A DNA stretch of 64,000 nt, from positions 117,034,212 through 117,098,211 of the forward strand of contig CM054061.1 of the NCBI GenBank assembly GCA_028641055.1. The letters are read 5' to 3'. This stretch comes from Alopecurus myosuroides (lineage: Eukaryota; Streptophyta; Magnoliopsida; Poales; Poaceae). Within the stretch, counting starts at the first letter, position 1, and each line of letters starts with the position of its first letter. A model generated the notes under the pieces. The model saw only the letters and a list, made by a program, of their open reading frames with translations, was not told the origin of the DNA and did no database searches. Positions 1 through 11,200 of the stretch are shown here, piece after piece. The translations under genes and the position numbers were made by a program.

Positions 1-1050
1 AACACACACGGCTTATAGGTGGATGGCAATGGGTTAGAAATGTGGTGAGAAAACGACAAATCCAAATAAAATTATGTTGTAAAACGTGGAGAAGAAACAA
101 AGAAAAGTTAGCACGAAAACCAAACCTAGTGGAGGAAAATGGTATGGTGGAAACTAAAAACACACACACACACACAAATGATAAATGGGGTAGTGCGGCC
201 AATGGACGAGCGGAGACGAAATGTACCTATCGAAGACTAAGCTCAATGCCACACCAATGCAAGGAGGACGCTAGCTCAAACCGCAATCAATTAGAGGCAA
301 CAAGATTCGCAATGTGGCAACCGGTCACTCTCTTCTCTCTTGCGACACGAAGCTATGCAAGGAGGATGCTTATTTTCGCTCTTTTTGCTTCTTGTGCTCT
401 TTCTCCTTTCTCTTTTTTTTTTGCTTTTTGATGATGATGATGTGGAGATGATTCCCAAATGCCAATGCCTACTCGAAGCTATTCTCTCACAAGCGCAAAA
501 ACTCGCACTCTCGGTGCCACAAATGCGATGCCAAGCGATGTAAAAGAGCTAGTCCGAATGGGCAAGGTACACAATGAGAGGGGTTAGTTCAAGCGGAAGC
601 AAGTTATACCTATGCGGTGGATGATCTCGGACTTGCGGCCGGTGGATGTCGATGTCGTGTGGATCCGTTGATGTAGTGGCGTAGGCGATGTCGATGCCGA
701 CGCGTAGGAAGTTGCCTCACTCAAATCGGAGCAACGACGACAAAGAAAAACAAGATACAAAATCTGTCCAAGAATCGAAGAGCAGGATTTTTCTGAAATT
801 TTTGCTCAATTTCGAAATTTCTCCCAAATCAAGAAAATTTTTGGACAAATTCGAGAAAAGTGGCTGAATAGAAACGTGAGGAATGGTCTTTGGCAACAAA
901 TCTATGGATCAAAACCACGAAAAACTTAACAAATCGAGAGATTGGTCGAAATCCCTTTTGGCTAATTTTGGTCAATTTTTCAAATTTATGGTGGATAGAA
1001 GAAAAATTGGTGGTAGGGGAGGGGTTGGGGTGTCGGATTCGTGTCAATCT
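1..1050. other. Unclassified repeat-like DNA at left edge
   Basis: No convincing gene is seen here. The short open frames have no recognisable domain and the composition drifts from A-rich to purine-rich with repeated AAATTT-type words. Its position next to a primer-binding-site-like motif at 1051-1064 suggests the internal region of a decayed minus-strand retroelement, but this is inference only. Confidence 0.3.
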
Positions 1051-1064
1051 AGCTCTAGATACCA
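1051..1064 (-). other. Possible initiator-Met-tRNA type primer binding site
   Basis: Read on the minus strand the motif is TGGTATCTAGAGCT, close to the TGGTATCAGAGC site used by many plant Copia elements but with an inserted T. If real, the LTR of a minus-strand Copia element would lie to the right (from about 1066) and its internal DNA to the left. No matching LTR pair was found. Confidence 0.25.
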
Positions 1065-2111
1065 GATGATGAGGTGTTGACCTCTAAGTTGGCCCGATCT
1101 TCACGAATCGACAAGAACGAACAAAGAACGCACGAAGAACACGATGAACTCGAGAGGGGGGGATCGAGGGGAAATCGGGGGCAAACGCGAGGAAACACAA
1201 AAAGGGGAAGATAACTCATGAAGCCTACGAGGGATCGCAAACCCAAGTCAACAACACGCTAATTGAAACCGATTCCTCTCACCGGTCGGTCCACCGATCC
1301 AACAGAAGCCACAAGGGGAAGGTTGGCAAGCACTACTAGAATCACAAGGTGAAAGAGTAGCTCCTTGGAGAGATCTTGATACGGTCCTAGATACACATCA
1401 TAGGAGTAGCCTCGTAAGAGGAGTCACCTCACAAGAGGGATACAAGGGCATAGCCCGAAGTTCTCAAATCATCCCTCAACCCTAGATCTAGCCACCGGAG
1501 TCCCTTGTATAGCCTAGGGGGTAGGTGGGTGAAAATGGGGCCAAAACAGTGTATTTCCGCACAAAACAGGTGAGGCCGGCCTGGGAGGACGGGGTGGGGG
1601 CAGCGCCCTGCCTGAGGCCGGGGTGGGGGCCGGCGCCCTCGGCCTGGTGCCCGACCTGAGGAGGAGCCTGGCCGGCCTGAGGCCGGGGTGGGGAAGAGGG
1701 AGGCCGGCCTGCTCGGGGGGTTGGCCGGCCTGGAGTGGGGGGAGGCCGGCCTGGCCGGGGGTGAGGCCGGGAGCCCCCTTTTCCCTCCGTTCTTCCACCT
1801 CGGAGCTCCGATCTTGACGCCGTCTTCACCCGCTTCCTTCCTAGCTTCTTGTGCACCTTCTTGCATGTGTTATTGAGCATCTTGGGCACCATCTTGGGTC
1901 TCCATGTGGTGATCCCACCTATGCATGTAGAGGGGTATTTCATGAGGTAGAGCACCGTTCACCAAGTCACCGGAAACATATGGAGATAGGAGTGAGTTCA
2001 CCTTGTTGTGTGTCGATGTTGTGCTTGGTTGAATATGGTGGGCTACATCACATGATGAATGGCTTGCAGCAAACAATATCACGATCAAGTGATCAAATAA
2101 ATAAAGCTATG
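1065..2111 (-). other. Retroelement-derived non-coding DNA with GC-rich repeat block
   Basis: This stretch has no supported gene. It runs from the Copia-like primer site to the Athila-like primer site at 2112-2130 and includes a GC-rich repeat block at 1572-1775. The proline-rich minus-strand frames across 1488-1955 are by-products of that block. It is probably LTR or leader sequence of decayed retroelements. Confidence 0.35.
1572..1775. repeat. Degenerate GC-rich repeat built on GGCCGGCCTG
   Basis: The words GAGGCCGGCCTG, GAGGCCGGGGTGGGG and close variants recur about ten times in roughly 200 bases, in an irregular spacing. The block is far more GC-rich than its surroundings. It generates artefactual Pro/Arg/Gly-rich frames in all reading frames. 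It looks like a decayed minisatellite inside a retroelement LTR or leader. Confidence 0.6.
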
Positions 2112-2130
2112 CTCCCCGACAACGATGCCA
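2112..2130 (-). other. Asp-tRNA-like primer binding site (decayed)
   Basis: On the minus strand this reads TGGCATCGTTGTCGGGGAG, differing from the usual Athila/Gypsy site TGGCGCCGTTGCCGGGGA mainly by changes expected from methylated-C decay. It lies 11 bases outside the end of the LTR that begins at 2142, so the LTR at 2142-13548 would be a 5' LTR in minus orientation with internal DNA to its left. Confidence 0.5.
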
Positions 2131-2343
2131 GAACATAGTCTTGATGACCCACAAGTATAGGGGATCGCAACAGTCTTCGAGGGAAGTAAAAAACCAAATT
2201 TATTGATTCTACACAAGGGGAACCAAAGAATATTTATGTGCCTTAACAACTGAGTTGTCAATTCAGCTGCACCTGAAAGTAGACTTTCTCTCAACAATTT
2301 ATCAGTTGTAACGGTTTTATAGCAGCAGTAGAAATAAAATAAC

Positions 2344-2823
2344 TGTCGTGGGATAAACACGGCAGACGTTACCGGGGGTAACTGATCTTGGGGCAAGACG
2401 ACACAGGCGTTTGGGAGAGGGTTTAGCTCAGAGGAAAACATGATGATGAACTTTGATCTGGAAGCCGGCAATCAAGTCGCCGAATCTCCGATCTCAAGAT
2501 AACAACTCAAATTGCACGCTACACTAGATACTCGATATTAGGCGAGATTGCTAGAACTCTTGGATCTTCTTTATACTAGACCTAGGGGTTGGTTTATAAA
2601 GCACCGTACCCCCCTGGCTTGCCCTCCAAGGCGCACCCTGAATCCTACCCGGACACCGCTTACAAACCCTAGCTTTCCTTACCGCAACCCACAATCCGGG
2701 TTACGAGGCTTGCAAACTTTGGGCCTTCCAGAAGTTTCGTCATCCTTAGCCGGATCCTGCGCCGTGTCCCTTGGGCCGGGTTACACCTTGGAGTTGGCCT
2801 ACCGGGTTATTATCCCTCCGTCA
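2344..2823 (-). repeat. 3' LTR of Gypsy-1
   Basis: Begins TGTCGTGGG and ends CCCTCCGTCA in plus-strand reading; matches 11873-12351 almost base for base. The internal side carries a purine tract on the minus strand (GGGGACTA) immediately before the LTR start, as expected for plus-strand priming. Confidence 0.95.
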
Positions 2824-3187
2824 GTAGTCCCCAGAATAGCTTGGGCTTCACGGATTCTTCCCTGAAGCACTGGCTATTCCCTGCAAAAATATCAAACGCA
2901 CAAGTGTAGGGAGGCCGGGTTAAAGTGCTTTGTTATATAGCTAGGCTTAACTCCATGGCAGCCATATAGTAACCCGACTTTTTCTCCAGATACTTTGCTT
3001 AACTTTCCCGGTTTAAGCTTTGATAAAATGCCAAAACTCCATACTTTGCTCGATAGTTGATCCTGATACCCCGGAGAGGATCTCTTGCTCAGTATTTGTA
3101 GCATATCTCGCAAACTTCGAACAAGTAGCCGTTACCCCGTAATTTCCGGGTCCCACTCGTTGGACTGAGTTTTTCCACCCGTGCCAT

Positions 3188-3195
3188 TATAAATA
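3188..3195 (+). promoter_or_regulatory. TATA box of the Gypsy-1 antisense gene
   Basis: TATAAATA sits about 0.8 kb upstream of the antisense gene ATG (3996). It is followed by a pyrimidine-rich leader (CTTTCCCCCATTCCTCTTCC). A plausible leader intron runs from a GTAAGT donor at about 3462 to the CTGCAG acceptor ending at 3986. This implies a promoter separate from the LTR and facing the opposite way. Confidence 0.6.
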
Positions 3196-3995
3196 GGCCC
3201 CTAGGGGTAACCCTAACCCCAACGGCTCACTTTCCCCCATTCCTCTTCCTTCCTTCCTCCGTGCTCAAGCCCACAGAGCGCCATTACGGAAACCTCGCGC
3301 GCATCGCCGGAGCCCATCTGTCGCCGGCTGCGCTCCGCCACAGTGCGTTCCGCCCCGCCGCCAAGATCCGCCACCAGACCCCCGACCTGCCCGCCAGGAA
3401 TCGCGAAGGGACACCAGGCTTGTGCCATTTGCCTCCGCAGGGCTTCACTTCGATCTCCTCCGGTAAGTCCCTCGCACCCATTAATTTTGCCCTTGCAATT
3501 TCAGGATCTTACCTTAGACCAGATCTGAATCGACCCGCCTATCATTTCTCGGGTCACGCCAAATTAGGAGGCTTGTATTCGTTCCAGCTCATCCAATGGA
3601 TAGGATATAGACTTCAGTTCACTCTCCTACTACCTGTAATCATTAATTTCTCCACAAATCTAGAAATGGGAATTCCAATCTGGGATCGGGCCACCCAAAT
3701 TTTCCACCCTTGTCCCTGTCACCCGGAAAATCCTCATTTTTCCAGTTATTTTGCTTTGCGATAGATACACGGGCAACCCTTCATCATTCCCGAACACTTA
3801 TTAACACATAAGCCTCTATAATTTTTATAGCAATGCATGACACCCGGATAATTTGAACCTTGCTCCGCAAAATGATACCCGGATAATATTTAACTTTCAT
3901 GTTGTCTCGATACCGCTCGTCAATACTCGACCAACTGACAGTTCCCGAGTCTTATTCCTCATGTCCTTCTACCTGGTACTCTGCAGGTTGACCCC

Positions 3996-6900
3996 ATGGC
4001 GCCCAAGAAGCAGGGGAAGCAGCCGACCAAGGCCAAGACTACCAACTCCATATCCGCCAACTGGGCGCGATCTTCGGTCACCAAGGCCAAGTTAGAAGAA
4101 TTGGTCGAGTTAGGGGTTCTTCCCCCTCAAGAAAATATTCACTGGAGGGTGCCGGGTAACGAGACCCGACCTACACCAGCAGAAAATGAGGTAATATGCT
4201 TTGTGGAGCACGTGACCCGGGGCTTCCGTCCTCCGGGTCACCCTTTCTTTCGTGATGTTTTGAGCCATTATGGCCTTCGCATATTTGACATAGGGCCTAA
4301 CTCTATGTTAAATATCTCTCACTTCATCGTCCTCTCCGAGTCATACTTGTGCACTCCGCCAAGTTTGGCTCTTTTCGTTGAACTTTTCCAGTGCAAACCG
4401 TGCCGCGAAAGCGGCGACGGGGCACTTCTCGCTTGCGGTGGGGTTTCTATCCAGCGCCGCAAGAACTCTCTAATGCCACCTCTTACCCTCAACTCCCACG
4501 TCAAACATTGGCAGCTTTCTTATTTTTACTGCCGGGACACCTCCCCACCCGGTGAAAAGAAATCACCGGGTTACTCGGAAGGCCTGCTTGACATCTCCGA
4601 GACCTTTAGCGCCTTCGCCCCTGACTCGGACAGGGAAGCAATCCTGCCTTTATTGGCTAAAATCTCCATTCTTTCGGCCCAAGGTCTCATCGGGCTTAAC
4701 CTGGTGAAAACTTGGGTCGATTTCCGTATCCAGCCCAACTCCATCCGCACAAAATTAATGTGCGAATACTCGGGGCAAACCACGGACCCGATCCGGTACT
4801 CCACCAACAGTTTCGCACCTGGTGATACCAATAAAACTATCAAAGGCTTTTTAACAGAAAAGCTGGAGGTAATCCGGAATATAGCCGGATTAGAGCCCTT
4901 CACCCGCGAGAACCCGGCCCCCGCGGTAAAGACCTGGTTTTCACATCTTCAACTTCATCCTTTCCACTTATTACAGCTAATAACCCTTGTTCTTATGCCT
5001 TCACTTCAGGCCGATGACGATTTCTGGAAGATTGACACTCCTCCTAACTCCGGAAACCCGGAGGAGAAAGAGGATGTCGTTAACTCGGATGAGGGTACAT
5101 TCTAAATTTCACTTAGTTCTTTTGAGTTCATCGTGTCCTGTTTTGCATTTCCCAACTGTAACCTTGATAACTTCCAGAACAAGAAGACAAGGACGAGGAA
5201 GAAGAAGCTGACGGCAAGGTGGAGTCCGCCAGCGACGAAGACGAAGCGGAGCCGATAATCAAGATCGGATCTAAGAGAAAACCTCAAGGGGTCGTCTTCA
5301 AGGTTCTATATCATTTCCTTGCGTTCAATTTGCATTCCTGTGATAACATGCATGAGCTAACCCTGATGTTATCCCTTTGACCGTATCTGAAGGAGTCGCC
5401 TATGACCAAGCGCAGGGCGACTCGGAATTACCCGGGTAATGATGCTCTTAACCCGGGTATTCCATCATCTCCAGCTCAGCGCGCTGGTATTCACCATACC
5501 CCTCTTTAAACATAAAAATCTTTCCAAACCATTCCCTCACAGGGTAATCTCATGTTTTGTTTGGTATTCTTCAGTTTCATCCGGGTCCAGCAGCGAATTC
5601 CCTGTGGACTTTGCGGTGAACCCCGGGTAAAGTTCTTTTCCTGATGTTATATCACACTTGCATCGCCCTTTCTTAATTATACGCTAACTGCCCACTCATA
5701 CCTTCTTTAGGGCCACGGTCATTGTTAGCGACCAGGAAGACATGGAGACCGATGACCCGGGTAAAGGGAAGCCGACTGATGATGTGTTAGCCACATCTGG
5801 CGACGAACTAGCGTCACCAACAAACCCGGCCAGGCAAGAAGCCGGGTATCCGATAGCCTCGCACGCAAGCGAGAAGGAAAAAGCCGCGACTTTGGGCGTA
5901 GGAGGAGGACCAGACTCCGACATTCGGATGACCCGGGTGCCGTCTCCTGCTAAGAAGAAAACTTCTTCTCCGAGTTTCCACGACCCCGGGTCTTCTAACT
6001 CGGGTAACGATAATTTTGATCAGCTGATGAGCGCTCTCCTCACCATGAAGGCCTCAGAGAGCAGTGTCCTAGAGCGCATGGCTGCAGCGCATCAGGTAAT
6101 AATACTTGATATCTCTTAGTATACGCCTAGTCCCCAAGTTCCGAGCATAGCTTGTTAAAGTTGTGCTTGGTACTTTGTGCAACATTCGGCTTGCTATGAT
6201 GCCCGACTGACACTTTCGCTCTCTGTTTCTTACAGGCGGAGGTGACCCGGTCCGATGAGATTTTACTCAAGACGGAACGACTCCTGCTTGCCGAGGTAAA
6301 ACGAAGAGAGGACCTTGAAGCTGACGTGGAAACCTTGAAGAAAGACGTTTCCAAATACAAGAAGAAGTGCAGTACTGCCCAAACCGCGCTGAAAAGATTA
6401 TCGGACCAGATTGCCGATACTTATCGCATCTTGCTTAGTGAGTTTTCGCTGCCGACTGACTTCGTGCCTTTACTTTGTCATATGATACTCTGGATTACTG
6501 ATATGCCCTTCCTTTGCTTCAACTGCAGGTGCCAACCTTGCGGCCCCAGAAGAAGATGTTGTTGCCAAGGCTAAAACCTTGAAGACTGTGCTCCAGACCT
6601 TTTTTGCCGGTATAAAGCTTATATTGGATGCCATGAAATGGCCTACCGAGGTATACCCGGGTGAGGAAAACCTTATTCAAGCCTGCTCCACAGTGCCTGG
6701 GTGGATCGAGATATGGAAACGCTCGGCCTGCCGGATTGGTATGACCCGAGCCTTTACACTAGCTAAAGCTTATTTTCCGAAGCTTGACCCGGCAAAGGTA
6801 ATATCCGGGTTTCCCGAATTCAAAGCTGATGGCTCCAGGTTTGTACCCAAGGATTTTAAGGCCATACAATCCTCGGTGCGCCACTCGGCAACCGCTTTGG

Positions 6901-7196
6901 CCGATAAGATGGATCTGGGCATGATTATGAGTTCATACGATGCTGAAGGCAACATCATACAGGAGAACGCACCCCCTCCCTTTGATATTTTGGAGAGATG
7001 GGCGGTTGATTTGGCCAGGAAGAAGGAAGAAACCGCTAAGAGAGAGGCCGAGTTAGGATCAGGGCCAACCACCTCTACACCAGCTGTCCCTCCGCCTGTC
7101 CGTCCTGATGCGGGGAGTCCGTGCGACGCCGCCGGGAAAGCTAAGGAGCAAGCCCAAAACCAAGACCCGGAGGGCCCTACTCAGGAGGCCGAATAG
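3996..7196 (+). CDS. Antisense spliced gene of Gypsy-1 (Transposase_28-like)
   Basis: Encodes a protein of the plant family annotated as 'putative gypsy-type transposon domain' (Transposase_28), known from antisense frames of Tat-like elements; biochemical function unknown. Exons seen: 3996-4925 (310 codons, conserved globular N-terminal region ending in ENPAPA), 5010-5094, 5178-5302 (acidic E/D run then basic KRK), 5393 to about 5434, a short exon near 5575-5629, about 5711-6094, 6237-6440 (coiled coil rich in Lys/Glu/Leu) and about 6530-7196 (helical C-terminal domain, stop TAG at 7194-7196). Most junctions have GT/AG ends and keep frame; the middle small exons are tentative. It lies opposite to gag, between the residual pol and the 3' LTR. 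No stop interrupts the large exons, which fits the young age of the element. Confidence 0.75.
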
Positions 7197-8250
7197 GGCA
7201 ACGCCATCATAATACCTCGATAACTTGATGTTGTGTATTCGAAACTAGTGTACTTTTGATCGTGCGCCTGTGCACCCTTGATATTGGTATCGTAATTTGT
7301 AACGTACTTTTACTCCGTGATGCACTTGTGCCTTTCCTGGCCTTTTGATAATCTTGATACTTGTCTATTCTTGAACTTATTCTCGATACCCGACTCTCTT
7401 TTTGGTTCCCCTTGTGGGACTCGGTTTTCCGAGTACCACGGGTTTTGATAAGCGGACTTTTCTTTAAGTCCCCAAGACTCGGATGCTAGGGTCTTTCGAG
7501 CTTTGATAGCCAAGCAGTTTGTTTCTGTTTCGAAGTCCCCAGTCCCCATGACCCAAAGTCCGAGTCAGGGGGGTGTGGCCTTTCTCAGAGAACAAATTGT
7601 TTTCTACCGAGCCGAAAACCTATAGCCGTCCCGTGTAGGTACTGAAGTTATGCTTGATAATCGTTGAGTTTTTGGCTATCAGCCTTGTACTCTGCATAAC
7701 TTGTGGTTTAGATGACCCTTTTGACTATCTTGTACTGTAAGCCGGTTTTCGCGTGGATACCATGTTGTTACATCTATACGAAAAACAGGGTCAGGCAAGT
7801 CCCATTGGGCTGCACGGCTGATTGTAATCGTAAGCGAACAGATCATGCCACTTTAGTGCGAGTCACATCGAGCTTAAGTAAGAATAGTCAAGAAAATTTG
7901 GCTCCTTTGTCCGGTTATAAGATTGCAGCCGTACTCGTCTTGCGAGTAGTCGGCCCTTATAACTCATAGGCATCAAGGCCGGGCCTTTGGGTTTGTGACT
8001 GTGCTATTCAAGCAACCAGCCCCCAAGACCTATTTATATGCGACATACTTGATGATACTGATGTACTGATAGCAGTGAATACTACTTACTTGTAATCGAA
8101 GCAAAGACCGTAATAAGACTTGATAACCATCTCTTTTACTGATACGAAAAAGTTTGGGTCAGCAGGACGCCTCATTAAAAACCTTCCAGTCCCCTTAGGT
8201 ACCCCGGGTAGGAAAAGAGCGCGTCTGAAACCTGCTGCCCGTTACATTGT
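7197..8250. other. Non-coding spacer between antisense gene and gag-pol remnant
   Basis: This kilobase is T-rich on the plus strand and has no domain-bearing frame. It separates the two convergent transcription units of Gypsy-1 and probably holds both 3' untranslated regions. The words GACGCCTCATTAAAAACC near 8169 lie close to the point where pol sequence has been lost (about 8290). No terminator could be identified. Confidence 0.5.
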
Positions 8251-11200
8251 TTAGTTCTTCTTGGGAATCGGTCCTGGGCTGACGCGACCGATGCACATTC
8301 TCCATTTGTTAGACTTTTTCATGATGAGTACCGGGTTTGCTAGCCAATCCGGGTGAGGTGTTCCCATAACGTGGCTAGCTGTGAACGGCGGTGTGATTTC
8401 TTCTCCTATGCCAGATTGTTTAGAGGAATCGTTCTTGATGAAAGCCACCATCTTAGCATCTTGTTCTGACCTGGGTTTTGCTTTTTCTCCTTCAGTGCTC
8501 GGCCTTTTTGAGGTGGTCCTGTCCTCCGGGTCTGCTTGAGACCGGTAATGTTTGAGTTCCTCTTTTCTACAGGCTTGCTCGGCCATTGCCGCGTCTCCTT
8601 CATCGCATTCAGCTGCTATATCTTGATTTCCATGTATGGTAATGGTCTGCTTAGGACCCGGAATTTTTAATTGTAGATACACATAACATGGCCTCGCCAT
8701 GAATTTAGCATAAGCCGGCCTTCCAAATAGCGCGTGATACGGACTGCGCAACTTAACCACCTCGAAAGTAAGCCACTCAACTCGATAATTGTCCTTTGAT
8801 TCCCCAAAAGCTACTTCCAATGCGATTTTTCCCTCGGGGCATGCTGAATGACCCGGTACTATGCCATGGAAAACTGTCGTACTTTTTTGGAGCTGAGATT
8901 CCTTGAGACCCATGCGTAGAAAGGTTTCCCAGTACAGGATATTGATGCTGCTTCCTCCATCCATCAAGACCTTTTTCAGTTCGTACCCATTGACCTGTGG
9001 TGCAACTACCAATGCTAAGACTCCCGGGTGTTCTACTCTTTCCGAGTTATCTCTTCTGCTCCACGTTACATCTTGTTCTGACCACCTCAAATATCTCGGG
9101 ATAGCCGAAGAGATTGAGTTGACCGCTTTCTTCAGTATCTTTTTATCCTTGTTAGAGCCTCCGGTAGTATGCACGTGATATTGACCCAACTGTTTGGGGT
9201 TGGCCTGGAAACCTCCAGCTCCCCCTTGATTGTTGCCCTGATTTCCGGCTGCCGGGTTACCGGCTGGGGGTGGGCTGTTGCCCGGGTTTCCACCCTGACC
9301 CGGTCCTCCTCCCCGACCCGCACCTCGCATGGCTCTGTTCACTTCCTCGTTCTTCCACCTCTGTAAGTCGGCGCATTGCTCCAAGGAGTGATTAGCCGGC
9401 TTGCCGTTCCTGCTGTGCTTTGGGCATGCCATTCTAAAGATGTCCCAACTGTTACCCGGCCTCGGAGGCCCTTGATAGTGTCCTCCATTGTGATTTCCAG
9501 TGTTAAAATTCCCCTCAGATCTGGGTCTCGAAGACCCGGCCTCTGTGTTGGCGACAAACTCGGAGCCTCCTTCAAACGGGCGCTTGTTCTGGCTATTTTC
9601 GTTATTACCCGGTGCTGATCCATTGCCGGTTCTTCCGCTATTACTTGTGTTTGCTTTTGCCTTTTTGTCATCAACTTCCTCCTCTGTAGTATCTGTTGCA
9701 GCGTGTTTGTTGCACGCATCCATTAATTCTCCCATTGTAACCTCCGACGCATTCCGACTGGATTTCATGCGAGTTAACTTTTGCACTAAAGGTATATACT
9801 TGCATGTTTTTGCCATAGCTTGTAGTGCATCCTTGGGCTGAATATCTGTGGATGAGTGAAGTATCTCCATAACCCGGCGCACCCAACTGCGCGCCGACTC
9901 TCCCTTCTTCTGAACGCATCGCTCTAGATCATCTATAGTGAACAATTTTCTGCACGTCCCATGAAAGTGCTTGACAAACGCAGTCTTCAGTTCTTCCCAG
10001 GACTTGATCGACCCTTCTGGCAGATTGGTGAACCATAACTTCGCTGCTCCCTCTGACATCATCAGGTACATGAACTTGGCTTGAAGATTCTCGGATGCAT
10101 TGCGAATAGACATTGCCATCTCATAGCTGCTCAACCATGTTTTTGGGTCCATAGTCGGCTCATAATTCACTACCTTTCCTGGTTCTTTGAATTTTTCCGG
10201 GTAAGGTTCAGCCCTGATGTTGTCCGAGAGACACTTAGGTCCTGCGAGAATGGTAGAAGCTGGCCTTACTCGGGAAACATGTGATCCGGCGGGGGGCACA
10301 GCCGGACGTGGTGCTGCTGGTAATTCCTGTACTAAAGACCCGGCCCCGGCTCTCCTGGCCCTGGAGCTATCCACAACCGCTTGCGCTGCTGATGCCGCCG
10401 GTACCGCCTGAATGTGGGGAGGAGGCGGCATTTGCTGGTGCTCTTCCCTCCGCCGCGCTAAACTTGCTGGGATATTGCCGGTATTTCCTCGTTGCTGGCT
10501 GACGTATGGCGTCCCATGCATCCCACTTCTATGATCCGGATAATTGGCTTGCTGTGCCACCGCAGTGTGTAACATATCGATCGCTTGCCGGGTCTGCTCC
10601 GCGTGGGGCGACTCTCTCACGGGGATTTGATTCAAAGCAAGAGTCGCTGCGTACACGTTATCCATAGGATTGTTGTAGTGACCTGCAGGTGTGCGAAAAC
10701 GCGACGGTGGTGGCAGTGGCAATGCGTTGCCGGTTGTAACCCCAGTCTGCGGCAAGGGTAACCCGGCCTGTTCGTTCGCCGGCTGTGCTCCCGTGGTTGC
10801 TGGCCGAGGTGCAGTTCCTTGGTTCGCCGCTGGGATCGGTTGGTCCTGAGGCGTGATAAACAATGTAGCCGGATTTATAACTCCACCCAACGCTGGTAAC
10901 CTGGTTTGGTGCATTTGATGTATTCTGGTTGTTTCCTCTCGGAGCCGGGTTTCCAATGCGTCCAGCTCACGTTGGCGCGTGGCCATCCCTTGTCTTTCTG
11001 CTTCTACTTGCCTTCTCTGTTGCTCCAACGCACGGCGGGCTACATCTAGATCCCTAGCACGCTCTGCAGCGTTCTCTGGGGTGATAACCGTGGCAAGAAC
11101 TGTGGGATCTAGGATCAGGTTGTTATCGAACAGAGCCGGGTGTCGTGGGTTTGAAGGCCCCGCCCCTGGTGTCCGATTTGCTAGGAATCCGAACGTATTT

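Noticed and set aside
1429..1955. Pro/Arg/Gly-rich frames on both strands
   Set aside because: They follow the GC-rich GGCCGGCCTG repeat in every frame and show no domain, start context or splice structure.
3261..3764. 167-aa plus-strand frame upstream of the Gypsy-1 antisense gene
   Set aside because: It contains a GTAAGT donor and lies between the TATA box and the CTGCAG acceptor before the real ATG, so it fits leader plus leader intron; no homology recognised.
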